This document shows positions 22,828-33,975 of a stretch of DNA of 64,000 nucleotides, piece after piece. The translations under genes and the position numbers were made by a program. Below the pieces are notes generated by a model. That model was not told the origin of the DNA and ran no database searches. It was given only the letters and a program-made list of their open reading frames with translations. Position 1 is the stretch's first letter. Each line of letters opens with the position of its first letter. Source of the DNA: Caenorhabditis remanei (lineage: Eukaryota > Nematoda > Chromadorea > Rhabditida > Rhabditidae); NCBI RefSeq assembly GCF_010183535.1, contig NC_071330.1, positions 15,667,717 through 15,731,716 on the forward strand. Direction: 5' to 3'.

Positions 22828-25505
22828 TTAATACGGTCTTCCACGGCGACGGTCATCCCGGCGAGCATCGCCACGACGAGGGCGGTAGTGAGGGCGGCCT
22901 CGTGGAATGAGACGCGGGATATTTTGAGGCTGAAACATATGATATATGTATATTTTTCAACTCTGAATTCTATTTGACTAGTTTTTTGAAGCGTTCTGAA
23001 CCTGAAAACCTCAATTATCCTAGGCTGGCGCGCGTTCGGCGCGTTTTTCAAAAACACTCGAAATTGATGATTTTCGCAGTTTTTGATCTATTTGCAGTCG
23101 TTTTTCTCCAAATTTTTATCAAATTTCACAGTGAATTGAGGTTTTACAGGTATTTCTACTGAAAAATGCACTAAAATGAGCAAAAACAATGTTGCGAGTT
23201 AAGGGAAATGCACAGTTTTCAGAACATCAGGTTCTTTCATCGAGTACATGTCGATTCACATCCTTCATAGCGATTTAATAACTCACACGGGCGGGACGGG
23301 CCTCGTCGCCTATCTCTGGAATCTCTCTTGCCACCGGAACATCCGGATTCTCGTTTCCACCGATTGGAACTTGTTGATCGAATTGCTCGCGTCCGTTCAC
23401 ATTCTCCACTTGTGGCTGAAAGAAGTCCTTGTTAAGAGTTCCTGGAGAGTCCAAATGTAATACCAACCCGAAAAAGATCAAAATTCGGATATTAGAGTGG
23501 AAAAAGGGGGCTAAATCTTGCTGGAACACCCATTTTAAAGGCAGAAATGTCTATCTAGGACCTTGAAATAGCTTTTTTCAACCCGAAAAACGCCGTTTTT
23601 AAAGGGGAAACGAGAATGGTTGGCTGGAGCGCGTTCGGCGCGTTTTCACAGAAAATACAAAACTAACTGTAATAGCATTTCTACAGCCTAGAAAGTCAAA
23701 TTTTGACCCCAAAATAAAGAGAAATCGGAAATTCACATCCTACAGGCAAGGCTGGCGCGCGTTCGGCGCCTTTTCCAAAAAATACTTGACAACAGTATGG
23801 TTTTTTGCTGGTTTCACTTAAAATTCAAGCAACGGGCTTTTCATCTCGTTTCACGACCCGATAATCTCTAATTTCTTAAGGACTGGCGCGCGTTCGGCGC
23901 GTTGTTCAAAAAAACTCGAACTTTGCGCAGTTTTTGATCTATTTTTAGGAAAAAAGAGCGATTATAACTTAAAAACGGAGAAACGCAAGGCTGCGGCTCG
24001 TTTCTGAGTGAATCAAGCCCCTTCTCCAGACTCTTTGTCTCCAGTTGTCTTTCTCAGGAAGAACTGGGGAGCGAGGTGATGAGTTAATTGCAATCATATC
24101 CGCATTGACGACTTCTGGAACTGAGACCACCCAAAAAACTTACATTCTCTTGTGGTTCAGCCATCGGCGGTGCTGGTACTGGTTCGGGCAATACGAAACG
24201 AAACATCCCATGAACAAAGTCAGCATGCTGAAAGAAACAAAAATTGCCTACTGCAAGTTTTGCGCAATAGACCAATTTCCATATACTTACACGATCCAAT
24301 ACATCGAATCTCCCGTTGTTTTGTTGGAGTTGAACTTGAATCGCGTTGATCTGTTCTCCTTGAGCACGCAGAATCTGAATCGAAAAATTATCGCAATGAG
24401 AGGGGCGTTTTGTAAACTGGTTCGAAACTACCGCATATTTTTTTAAGAAGCAAAGAATTAAGACTAGAAAATACACATTTCTGATGACATTCGAGACCTT
24501 TACTCGCGTTTAAGCTAAAAATGTAGCTAGAATTCAATTTTCTCTTATCAGGCGATTACAGAGCATAGAAATGACCGGAATTCTGCGCAAATTTTCTTTC
24601 ATTTTGCTAGTAAGTTTGAGACTGCTGAATCAGAAAAGTTCCAGTTTCAATGGGGGAAAACGATAACGATAAATCGGCAATTGATTTACGAGCTAATCGT
24701 GTGGATTTACGAAGACCGGTCGGAGTGTGGATTTACGAAAATTGAAATGTGGATTTACAAGCACTCTAAGATGTGGCGCCAAAGTAAGAAACTGTATGTG
24801 TAGATTTACAAAATTCTATTTTATGTGTGGATTTACGAGGTCATAAAGTTTCTGGTGTAGAATTACGTGAATTTACAGGGAGTCGTCTGGTGCCTTATTG
24901 TTTCGACATATTTTGGGCTTGAAGTGGCATTTTCAGCCTGACACACCCTCAAAGTTGGACAATTTGAACTGAGAACGGTCAAAGTCCATATCATTTTGAC
25001 CGGTACTGTAGATCACGTCCCGTTTCTTCACACTTAGTCCATGGGCTTCCCTAGAGAGTCAATCTACCGTAACCTCATCCTACCTATTTTTTGACTTAAA
25101 CGTTGGCTTTTCAGTACTTAAAATGCAAGCAAACAAGATTCGGTAAAACAAAAACTAATTTTCTGTTAACTTTGAGCTCAGAACCGTGTTTCTCGTGCTC
25201 GAACTAGACTAGAAATTAAGTTTTATCGCCGTTGCTCAAAGTGTCGTGAAATCCAATGTTTGGTCCGCAACCACCGAGCCACCGTGTCTCCAAATGCTCA
25301 AATTACTGCTAGAAGCTTCAAAAAACCACTATTCTGCCAATCAAATTTTGCACTGAATCTGATTTTCGCATCCAAAACCCGAAAAACCAACATTTCCAAT
25401 TTGGTCTTGTCGTTGCAGTATGAGTTGGAGTTGATTGAGGACCTGAAGTTGGAATGGAGGTGGTGGAGGTGGTTGAGGTGGTTGACGTTCTCTTGCTCGT
25501 TCCAT
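22828..25505 (-). CDS. Five-exon gene: Pro/Gln-rich protein with Arg-rich tail
   Basis: Exons on the minus strand: 25392-25505, 24291-24374, 24144-24227, 23287-23415, 22828-22929. All junctions are phase 0 and the spliced frame gives about 170 aa. It starts MERARERQPPQPPPPPPF, continues with a Gln/Leu-rich, likely helical stretch (LQVLNQLQLILQRQDQIGN, INAIQVQLQQNNGRF) over residues 20-65, then HADFVHGMFRFVLPEPVP, an acidic linker, and ends PRGRPHYRPRRGDARRDD..GRPY. The Arg/Gly tail suggests nucleic-acid binding (inference). The first donor (AAT|GTTGGT) is weak. Introns of 357, 728 and 1017 bp hold the GC-rich motifs and TGTGGATTTACG repeats. Two nested hAT MITEs lie 150 bp upstream of the ATG. 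Family not recognised. Confidence 0.5.
24695..24875 (+). repeat. TGTGGATTTACG repeat cluster
   Basis: Six variants of TGTGGATTTACGA within 180 bp (for example 24700, 24727, 24752, 24802, 24829, 24860), irregularly spaced, inside the first intron of the gene at 22828-25505. Similar short motifs are scattered in Caenorhabditis genomes (background knowledge). Function unknown. Confidence 0.5.
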
Positions 25506-25654
25506 TTCGTGTCTGAATGTGATTGTATTTAAGGAAGTATTCAGGGATATATGGGTTCAAGAAAAGGAGAGAAATAATATTAAAAGAGTTGCTCCGGTCA
25601 GAAATGAAGAAATATTTGATAAGGGTATTGTAGTCCTAGAATTGTCGTGCATTG

Positions 25655-26053
25655 TAGGGCTCGAAATGGGACGAGTTGGGATGTCCCGTGTCCCGTCCTG
25701 GATTGTCATAAAACGGTTAAAAATCAGTGGTGGGCGGGGAGTGAAATTAGTGACTCTCCCCGTGGCGGCAGCGGCCACAGCGCGGGGGGAAGAGATCGCG
25801 AGAGAGCGCGCCCCACCATTGCCGACAGCGAGAGACGCAGACATTTCTCCTCCCCCCGTGGATTTTGGAGTGAAGCTCAGCTTCACTCGCGCCCACCACT
25901 GTTAAAAATGAACCAATATTCTTGAAACTTTGGAAATCGCGTCCCTCTCCAGCTACGTCTTCGGAATCCGTAAACGTTTGACCACTCTCCGACAAAAATG
26001 GACTGTTTTCCAAGATGACCGGAAAAATGTGGGACGCCCCATTTCGAGCGCTA
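25655..26053. mobile_element. hAT-type MITE (8-bp TSD), outer
   Basis: The inverted ends are TAGGGCTCGAAATGGGACG and TAGCGCTCGAAATGGGGCG, flanked by the direct repeat GTGCATTG (25647-25654 and 26054-26061). It holds a second MITE at 25725-25901. It lies just upstream of the gene on 22828-25505 and could affect its promoter. Confidence 0.8.
25725..25901. mobile_element. hAT-type MITE (8-bp TSD), nested
   Basis: Ends CAGTGGTGGGCGnG and reverse complement, flanked by TTAAAAAT (25717-25724 and 25902-25909). At 177 bp it is much more GC-rich than the surroundings. Inserted inside the MITE 25655-26053, so it is the younger of the two. Confidence 0.85.
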
Positions 26054-26649
26054 GTGCATTGTAGACAAAATTCTGTTTGAGCGAGTACTACTGTTTTGGT
26101 GACCTTAGAAATTTATTCATCCCCTGATGATCTGTGAACCGAAACGCCGGAGAAATCATACATTATTTGTGTCTAACTTCATCTGAGGTCATCGAAAGAG
26201 TGATACTCTCTCAAACGAAAAATAAATATCTTCTAAACAGTTATTACAGTGACAGAAATGAAATAGTAATACCAAAAGATTAGTCGATATGCAAACATTC
26301 AGCCTATTTTGTTCATCCGCTGCCTCAGCGGCCGGGCGTACGACAGCCTTCGGTTTTTGAAAGTTTTTTTCTTTCAAAATGTCCGATTTCAGTGGTAAAA
26401 ATTAACAAACTAGCGTGTTCCTAATCAATCAACCGTAAATTTCTGGGAACACTCCTGACAAAGAAGTAGCCACCTATAAGACAAGAGATCTAGTTTTGTG
26501 CAACAAACTATATTCCTTCACTTTCTGGCCAACACTGTACAACAGGGTCAGACTTCTTTAATTCACTAAACGGAAACGAGAAATGAAGCATACATAGAAA
26601 AAGGTTATTCCGACGTGAGCACTTTATTCAACAATTAAATTTGATTAGT

Positions 26650-28288
26650 TCATGCGAAAAAGTGTCCAACAAAAGAATACGGATATTCCTGTAACAGTTC
26701 TTCATCGAATCCTTCTTCCAGCTCCTTCTTCTTGATATACACATCCAAATTGAAATTGAATTGATTGACAGTATCCTCTACTTGAAACCTTCTTCCAACC
26801 CATTTATTGTCAAGAAATACTTCCGGACCATGGCCTCTATTGAACGGGGAAGACTTCTTGAAACAATGTAATCTGTTCTCTTGTAGAACATATCCCGAAG
26901 CGATTCCCAACAATTCTTCCCTATTCGTCTCCTCATTGAGCTTTTTGACGATTCCTGATTTCACGAAAAACTTGATGTCTAAACTCAATTTCTGTGGCTT
27001 TTTCATGGAGACCACTTGCAATATTGTTGACATTTTCTTCTTGATATTATTACATGCAATAAAATACCAATGAGGCAGTTCCATCGATATTTGATCTGTC
27101 GGGAACAGTCTTCTGATATTCGGAATAAAATTTTCGTATCCTGCAGGAGGATCCGCTTCTGGAGGGAGGTTTCCCAACCCTCTTACACAGTCTAGTGAAT
27201 AGGATAAACTCACTTCGACATGGTTGAATTTCAAATCTGAAAACTTTGAAATAGAACATGTAAGATTTCGCATTAATACCTGATTGCTTAGTTTCCCAAT
27301 ATGAATCATTCAATCTGACTCGAGTGAAATAGTCATACTGTAGCCATTCGATTCTGCACTCTGGTTCGTTCGTGTGATGCAATATATTGAGCTTTATCGA
27401 TTTTACATTCCATTTTCTCAGAATGATATCTATAACTTCTCGTGGCATGTGCCGGTGATCATACTTTGGATCTGTCTCTTCATCCGGGAGTACTCTGGAC
27501 TCACTGATCCAAATAGCAAGTTTGTCACAAGATATGGTGGAGAGAATAGTTTTATCCAGCTCTTTGAAACATTCTTCCTTGTTTTTTGACTTAGAGATAC
27601 AGTACTCTGCAATGTCTTCGAATAGTTTATCAGTCACATGCAGTTTCTTGTAGTTCTTTGAATAAATCATAGTTTGTAGTGTACTGAATCTCAATGGACC
27701 ATATTCTAGACACTTCTGAGCAATATTTGAACATTTCTCACATCCATCACATATTTCCTCCAAGTTAATCAATGATTGAATATGGGTTCCTGAAAAGAAG
27801 ATTATAAATTTGAGCGGATTTTTTTAAAACTAAATTTACCATTACTTCCAATCAGATGAGAATGAATGAAGTCGTGAAGTCTGAGCATGAATTTATTTTC
27901 CAACATCCATAACCTTCTTGTTGCAATCTTCTCAACTTTTACACCAACTACAGTATTCAGAAAACTGGAAACAGATTTATAAGTTAGAAGAATACACCAA
28001 ACCTTACATGAAGTATCCGACAACATCGTGTGTATAGATTTTCCGATAGTTGATATAGATATAATCCTTCGATCGTGTGAATGAATCTTCTACGTCGTAA
28101 GCATACTCAATCTTAATTTGTCGATGATTTCTCCTAATTAGCCGTAGAAATGTGTTATTTATTGATTTATTCACCAATCTAACATCCAAATTCTTCCTGA
28201 AGTCATCAGAAAGATAACTGAGAATGTTTTCGACAATATGTTGGTTGGTGAATACTCTTGCATACAGTATTTCAGGTTCAAAGTTCAT
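26650..28288 (-). CDS. F-box-like family protein, copy F1
   Basis: Exons 28008-28288, 27840-27964, 27280-27789 and 26650-27236 splice to 500 aa. Residues about 10-60 (NQHIVENILSYLSDDFRKNL, then LVNKSINNTFLRLIRRN) resemble an F-box, which would recruit SKP1/SKR to an SCF ubiquitin ligase (family knowledge; assignment by pattern only). A Cys cluster CDGCEKCSNIAQKC starts the third exon and is followed by the family hallmark RFSTLQTMIYSKNYKKLHV. The ancestral start used by the other copies (AAAATGTCTGT) is GTG here, so I start four codons later at MNFEPEIL; an upstream in-frame ATG at 28372 is also possible. AATAAA lies near 26625. The promoter block shared by the family is at about 28431-28518. 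Confidence 0.7.
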
Positions 28289-29150
28289 GACAGACACTTT
28301 GACAGAGAAGGAGAGGATCAATACAAAACGAGAAAAAGAGAAGAAGAAGAATGAGGCAAAGAGGGATTGCACACAGTCGATTCAGAAGAAATGCGGACGA
28401 CTGAGGGAGTGAGAGTGGAAGAAGACTGCGCACAGTCGATCTAATCTCAACATTGCTAATTTCCCAGGGTACAGATGGTTATTTGAACAACCCTTTCACA
28501 CCCTAATTACTCTCCTTCTTCCCCATCACCCAATTCCAACCCTTTTTGTGTGTATGTGTGCACTCTGTGTGCAGATCCATTGTTCATGATGAATAGATCG
28601 AGTCCCTCATCTTTTTTCTCTAAAGCTCCGTTAAGTTAAAAATTATAGAAAAAAATCAATAAAAACTGAAAAAAAAACGAAAAAGAGCAAAGAAAAAAAA
28701 TCGAAAAAGAGCATCTGAAAGTATGGCATTTTTTGAAGAAAACCAAGATTTTTCAGATTTTTTCAGCATAAAAATCGTATTTTATGAGGAAATTGTTGAT
28801 TTTGGCCAATTTTTACCCTAAAATCTTAAAATTTCCAGTCATTTCGAGGCTATTTAGTTTCGCCTGACAGAAATTTGATAACTTTCATTTGAGGCGAAAT
28901 TTCCACTTTTTTACAATTTCAGCTAAATTTTAGTTAATTTTGGATAATTTACAAAAAATTGAGAAATTCTGGCTGACAATGTGATTTTTCAGCTTGAAAA
29001 TTGAGTTTTCGAACGGAAACAGCGTAATTTTTCAGCTTAAAATGTGATTTTTCAGATTACTTGCGGAAAACTTCAATTTTGTGAGAAAAAAAGTATTTTG
29101 ATGCAATTTCCTTCGTTTCATCGTATTTCAATGAGAAATTACATCAACGC

Positions 29151-29221
29151 ACGGCCTCCAGCGGAGGCCCTCTCAATGCACTGCGCGCAGTACTTTGAGA
29201 GGGCCTCTGCAGGAGGCCGTG
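29151..29221. repeat. Short GC-rich hairpin with flanking direct repeat
   Basis: CACGGCCTCCaGCGGAGGCC and its near reverse complement, with CCCTCTCAA/TTGAGAGGG in the stem, form a 71-bp hairpin. ATCAACG flanks both sides, suggesting a very small MITE. Confidence 0.55.
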
Positions 29222-29399
29222 ATCAACGTCTTCATCAATATCCTACCTTTTATCGATTGTTGATTGGTGAAGCGGGCGCGGAGGCGTCGTTCATTTTCCC
29301 CGAGCTGAAATTACGGCGACTCGGGGAACTTTTCGTTTCCCCGAGCCGGTATGACTTCGGCTCGGGGAACTTGTGCTCGGCGAGCAGTGATCGCTGAAA

Positions 29400-31890
29400 A
29401 TAGAAAAAAAATGTTTGAAAAAATACGTTGAAATTGATATTACAAGGAAAAAAGCGAGAATTTACGATAAATTCGAACAAATAATTAGCGGAATGCGATT
29501 TTTTAGCTGAAAACTGAGTTTTCAGCATAGAAAAGACTTTTTCTGATGGAAAACCTTTACAAAACTCTGAAAATCACGCCAAATAGCATGAAAAACTATG
29601 AACAATGACGACAACAGCTTAAAGAGCATCGGAATTACGATTTTTGCGATAGAAATGTGGGAAAATCACTAAAATATTGGAAATTCGGGCTCTAAAACTA
29701 GATTTAACGCTGAAAATCGACAAAAATATAGAAATTCCATGAGAAAAGGGGCAAAATGACGCTTTGGAGGTAAAATGCTGGAAGAATACCAAAATTTCGC
29801 TAGTAAAACCAAAAAATGTGCTGAAAATCGAACAAAACGTGAAAAAATTACTAAAAAATCGGAAAATCACAGAGAAAACCGACAAAATTAGCTCTAAATC
29901 AAGATTTAATGCTGAAAATAAGCAAAATTATAGTAATTCCATGAGAAAAAGCGGAAAATGACGATTCAGTGAAAAAATGATAGAAAAATACCAAAATTCC
30001 GCTAGTGAAACCTGAAAATGTGCTGAAAATTGATGAATCGGTGAAAAATGTTCATTTTCCTGCCGAATTTGTCCGAGACACTAAATAAATGGACGAAACG
30101 GATGAAAAATAACTGAAAACTGCGAAAATCGTAATTTTCAGCAAAAAATTGTGGTTTCTACGCTAAAAACTTGACGATTAACTGGTAAAAACTGATTTTC
30201 AGACTGAAAATGAGCAATTTTTGGAAGAAATGCCAGAAGACAGCCTAAAACTGCAAAAATGGATATATTGGACGTAAAATCCAGAAAAAAACAGCCAAAA
30301 ATCGAAATTCTAAAGGGAAAATCTGATTTTTCAGCTCAAAGCCGAATTTCGTCGCTAAAACACGATAATTTCAGCTGAAACGTCACTGATATTCGAAAAC
30401 TGATGTCGCAAGCCAAAAAAACCCAACTTTTGTGCTGAAAATATGAAAAATGATGAGAAAAACGAAGCAAATAACATTCGATAACAAAAAATCAGAAATA
30501 TTGGGTTTACCGAGCTGAAACTGTGCGAAAAGTGGCTAAACGACTGAAAAATTGAGGCGAAAAGCGAGAAAAAAGCAGTTTCTCATGAAAAAATAGAAAA
30601 ATGCCGGAATTTTTTGGAAAAAATCGCTAAAAAACCAATTTTTGTCGCCAAAGTGTGATTTATTCAGAAAAAGTGTCCTAACAAGTGAAAAAACTGATAA
30701 AACTAAAAGGTTTACGTCGTCCAAACGCTGAAAATCAAAAAAATTATCCAAAAAACGAAGAAAAATTACGATTTAGCCGAAAAATCGGTCAATAATTGAC
30801 AAAAACGGATTTTCGGCGTAAATTTTCAGCTTTTATTGAGAAAATTGTCGAGAACAAGGATAAAAATAGAAAATTATAGTATTTCTGCAAAAATTGAGCT
30901 AAAAAACTGAATTTCAAAAAAAAAATCGCGAAAAAAAATTTTCCAAAAAAAATTTTTTTTCGCTAAAAGTTCGATTCTTTGCTCAATACAGATTGTTTTA
31001 TTTATATAGAAACTATGCTAGGCTAAAAAAATCAGAAAATTGAGAGAAAAATTGAGATTTTGTCGAAAAATCGGAAAATTTTCAACTCGCTCGAAAAAAT
31101 CGAAAATTCCGTGGAATTCATTAAATTTTGGGAAGAAAAGACGTAGAATTCAATGAAATTTATGAAAAATAGAGTTTTAAGCAAAAAAAATGGCCAAAAA
31201 CGGCCAAAAACACGAGAAAACACGTCATGGGCGGTAAAATTCAGTGCGGTGACGTGGAGGGGTACAGTATGATTTAAAGGTGCATACCGAAATTTTTAAA
31301 ATGGGTCTCGACACGATTATAGTTTTTCAGCAGTTTTTTGGTGGAAATTGATGATTTTTTAGTGAAAAAGGTTGAATATTTATTAAAATACACAATAAAT
31401 ATTGTTTTCATAAATTATTTTATAATATTTTTTTTTCAAATTAAAAAAAATTAAATTTCATAACTAAAAAAAAAGTTTTTTAAACGAATTTTTGTGGAAT
31501 GAATATTTTTATTTTTAAACACTAATTTTCACAAAAAAAACGTCAAATTTAATTGAAAATAAAGCAAAAATTCGGTTTTGAAGATAAGAAAATGAATTTC
31601 GGGATACTGTAGTTGAGAAGTTGTGCAAGTTGCGTACGATGCATTTGAATTGACGAGCAAACTTAATTATTGAGTTTTTTATTGGAAAAAAAAGTCAGAA
31701 ACGCTTATTTTCACTGGAATACTGGTGAAAAATGGTGTAGAAATATATAAAAATTTGAATTTTTATTGAATTTTTCAACAAAATTTTTTTTTTCATTAGT
31801 GAATAATGCATTGGACTTGACGATCAGTCGCCTACTTCCAGTTCGATCATAAAAACATGTTCTGAAAATTAAAAAGAAAAACGGATAATT
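29400..31890. repeat. AT-rich block B of a three-copy set
   Basis: No gene. Collinear with blocks A (18181-20394) and C (39040-40572): it shares GCAAAAATCACTAAAA-type units, CGCTAGTGAAACCTGAAAAT, and near the right end GGGATACTGTAGTTGAG, GCGTACGATGCATTTGAA and TATTGAGTTTTTTATTGGAA. At its left is a degraded exon-like block (29250-29398, -), GC-rich with repeated TTCCCCGAG/CTCGGGGAA. At its right is the last exon of acidic gene C. Confidence 0.6.
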
Positions 31891-32063
31891 TCAAAAATTA
31901 TTTATTATCAAGTAACGCGATTCCGCCTCCTTTTCCTCATCACCACCTGCCTGATCTCCAATTTCCACGTCGTTTTGATTCGGCTGAAAATGAGAAAAAT
32001 TGGATGGAGGACCGAGTAATTGGCGCCAAAATTCAAAATTTTTGACAATTTTCGAATTTCGCC

Positions 32064-32807
32064 GTGCTGGTTGCGGTTTCTTTGGCGTCTCGGCTAGAAG
32101 GCTACTGTTCGCAGTGCTTTAAGAACACGCTCAAACGTCAACAAGATGCAGCCAGGCTTACCTCCCCTGTTGTCTCCCCTTCATCAATGGCGGCCGCCAC
32201 CTTCTCTGCCCTCAAATCTGACCCCTCAAGTCTGGAACAGAGTTGAGCGGAATTCCGCCTTCCGCTTTCCGCCTTTCGCTTTCCGCCACTTTTTTCTTTC
32301 CGCCTTCCGCTTTCCGCTTTCCGCCGAAATTTTTTTTATTCCGCCTTCCGCCTTCCGCTTTCCGCCAAAAATTTTTCTATTTCCGCTTTCCGCCTTCCGC
32401 CTTCCGCTATTTTATGATTTTTTCCGCCTTCCGCCTAGAAGATATCAGATTGATAAATATCTCCAATTTACTGATATTTTTGACGTTTTTTTGCAGCAAG
32501 ACTATCAGTTTTTACCGAAAAAACAAAATTTAACCATTTTAAGGGCTTTTTACAACAAAATAAGGCCAAAATCGTCTTCTTAAAATCGAAATTGTATTCC
32601 GCGTTCCGCCATTTGCTCTTTTTTTCATTCCGCTTTCCGCCTTCCGCCTTCCGCCATTTCAAAAATCGCATTCCGCTCAACTCTGGTCTGGAAATTTGCA
32701 CAAAAGCACAGGATTGCAAAACGCAAGGTCGCTTAAACGCGCTCCGTCGCTCAGCGGTTGGCACGGTGCCAAAAACTGACTTGGCTGCGTGCCAAGTTCA
32801 AGTTTAG
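32064..32807 (+). pseudogene. Cys-containing open frame interrupted by a hAT MITE
   Basis: Left of the MITE the frame reads RLEGYCSQCFKNTLKRQQDA, then SSMAAATFSALKSDPSSLE. Right of it, in the matching frame, it continues ICTKAQDCKTQGRLNALRR. Removing the MITE and one 8-bp TSD copy joins the two parts in frame. CX2C and a later CX6C-like pair hint at a metal-binding fold. I do not recognise the family; it may come from a transposon. The frame ends soon after, at the repeat shared with 47.8-48.0 kb. Confidence 0.4.
32238..32685. mobile_element. hAT-type MITE with TTCCGC-repeat interior
   Basis: Ends CAGAGTTGAGCGGAATnCG and reverse complement, flanked by GTCTGGAA (32230-32237, 32686-32693). The interior is a mosaic of TTCCGC/CTTTCCGCC units, dense near both ends, with an AT-rich centre. 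A broken single end of the same family sits at 51389-51424 in intron 1 of acidic gene A. Confidence 0.9.
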
Positions 32808-33066
32808 CGTGTGTTTATCGTATATTTTGATGAAAAACGCGACGCACACGCATCGCGACTCGGTCGGTAATTTCAAAACTTTTCGTTGCGGACCTTACGC
32901 CTTGCACCCCTGTGCAAAAGCAGCCGTGAGTGCATCCGATGCGACGGAGAAGATGGATTGTGAAGAGATTCTCAATGTGACTGATGATACGGCGATGATG
33001 GTTGCCGAAAGCACTGCGCCCACGACAATTGACGGTCCACGCGTTGCAATGTCACGTTCCAAGTGA
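32758..33066 (+). other. Open frame, uncertain
   Basis: The second half (VSASDATEKMDCEEILNVTD and on) has a normal amino-acid mix and could be an exon. The first half lies in the repeat shared with 47800-47960. It stops at 33066, where homology to the acidic-gene first exon starts on the other strand. Status unclear. Confidence 0.2.
32775..32925 (+). repeat. Dispersed repeat, also at 47800-47960 (inverted)
   Basis: ACTTGGCTGcGTGCCAAgTT, AAGTTTAGCGTGTGTTTnTC and CGACTCGGyCGGTAA recur in reverse complement at 47800-47960, followed in both by TTGCGGAnCTTACG and CACCCCTGTG. About 150 bp shared, 15 kb apart. Nature unknown. Confidence 0.7.
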
Positions 33067-33370
33067 TCTCCACGTTATGGAATAGCATCTTGACTTTCTT
33101 TGTTCATTGAATACGCTGAAATTATTTTCAATTCAACTTACTCTATCATCAATATTTCGAATGCATAAACTCAAATTACCGTTCAAATTTGTGACGGAAT
33201 TATTCGTCAAGTGTGCTCTAAGGATGACATTAAAATAGTTAGAATAGCGAAGGCTCGTCGTCGGCGTCTCTCATTTTGCAATGCTGTTTTTCGTTTTCTG
33301 GCCAAGGCTATCGTTAGGGCGCATTTGTTGGCTACCCCTTGGAACAATACTTATTAAAGGGGGGCACCGG

Positions 33371-33663
33371 TATTCCGAAGCCGAGATTGTTTGATATGAA
33401 TCGACTCAGAATTTTGTAGAAAAGAGAAAAGTCTCTTAGAGTCAGGTACGAAAATTAGTCTAAAACGAGTTATGAGGTTTCAAAGTGTCAAAAAATAGCG
33501 CCTCGCCGTGAAAATCAACGTTGTTTTTTTTCCCCCTTTTTTGACACTTTGAAACCTCATAACTCGTTTTAGATTAATTTTCGGACCTGGCTCCAAGAGA
33601 ATTTTCTCTTTTCCGCAAAATTATGAGTCGATTCATATCAAACAATCTCGATTTTTGGAATAC
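33371..33663. mobile_element. Hairpin MITE
   Basis: ATTCCgAAnnCGAGATTGTT..GATATGAATCGACTCA on the left returns reversed on the right, and AAACGAGTTATGAGGTTTCA with AAGTGTCAAAAAA forms the inner stem. About 130-bp arms around a short GC-rich centre. It lies downstream of F-box-like copy F2. Confidence 0.7.
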
Positions 33664-33975
33664 CTATATCTCCTTTTAAGAAAAACCAGACGATAACATA
33701 AACGAAAAAAGGAATAAAGGTATTTAGGAACATTAAACAGCAATTCATGAAGTACTTTATTGATTATTTAATCAAGAAATGAAACAATTTCAACAACGCA
33801 ATATAAACTGCAGTAAAAACACTATTATAACGGTATATTATATTACAGTTCCCGTTTAAACACAGTTTTCACGGTATATGACAAGCGAAGTAGTTCTAGT
33901 TCAGCCATTGAAAATAGACAAAGTCAGAATATAAAGGTTGTGACATAAAAAAATCGTTCACCAGATGTGAAAATT

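Larger units (their letters stand above)
31891..33107 (-). pseudogene. Acidic-protein gene, remnant copy C
   Basis: A broken third copy of the acidic family (A at 51256-53774, B at 40573-41978). The first exon starts MNKESQDAIP and hits a stop at once (33075-33107). The promoter-side sequence 33108-33330 is clearly homologous to that of copies A and B. The last exon (31891-31983) keeps NDVEIGDQAGGDEEKEAESR after a CTCATTTTCAG acceptor and ends in a stop. The middle exons are missing and the gap is filled by unrelated sequence and a hAT MITE. It lies downstream of F-box-like copy F2, as B follows F3 and A follows F4. Confidence 0.6.
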
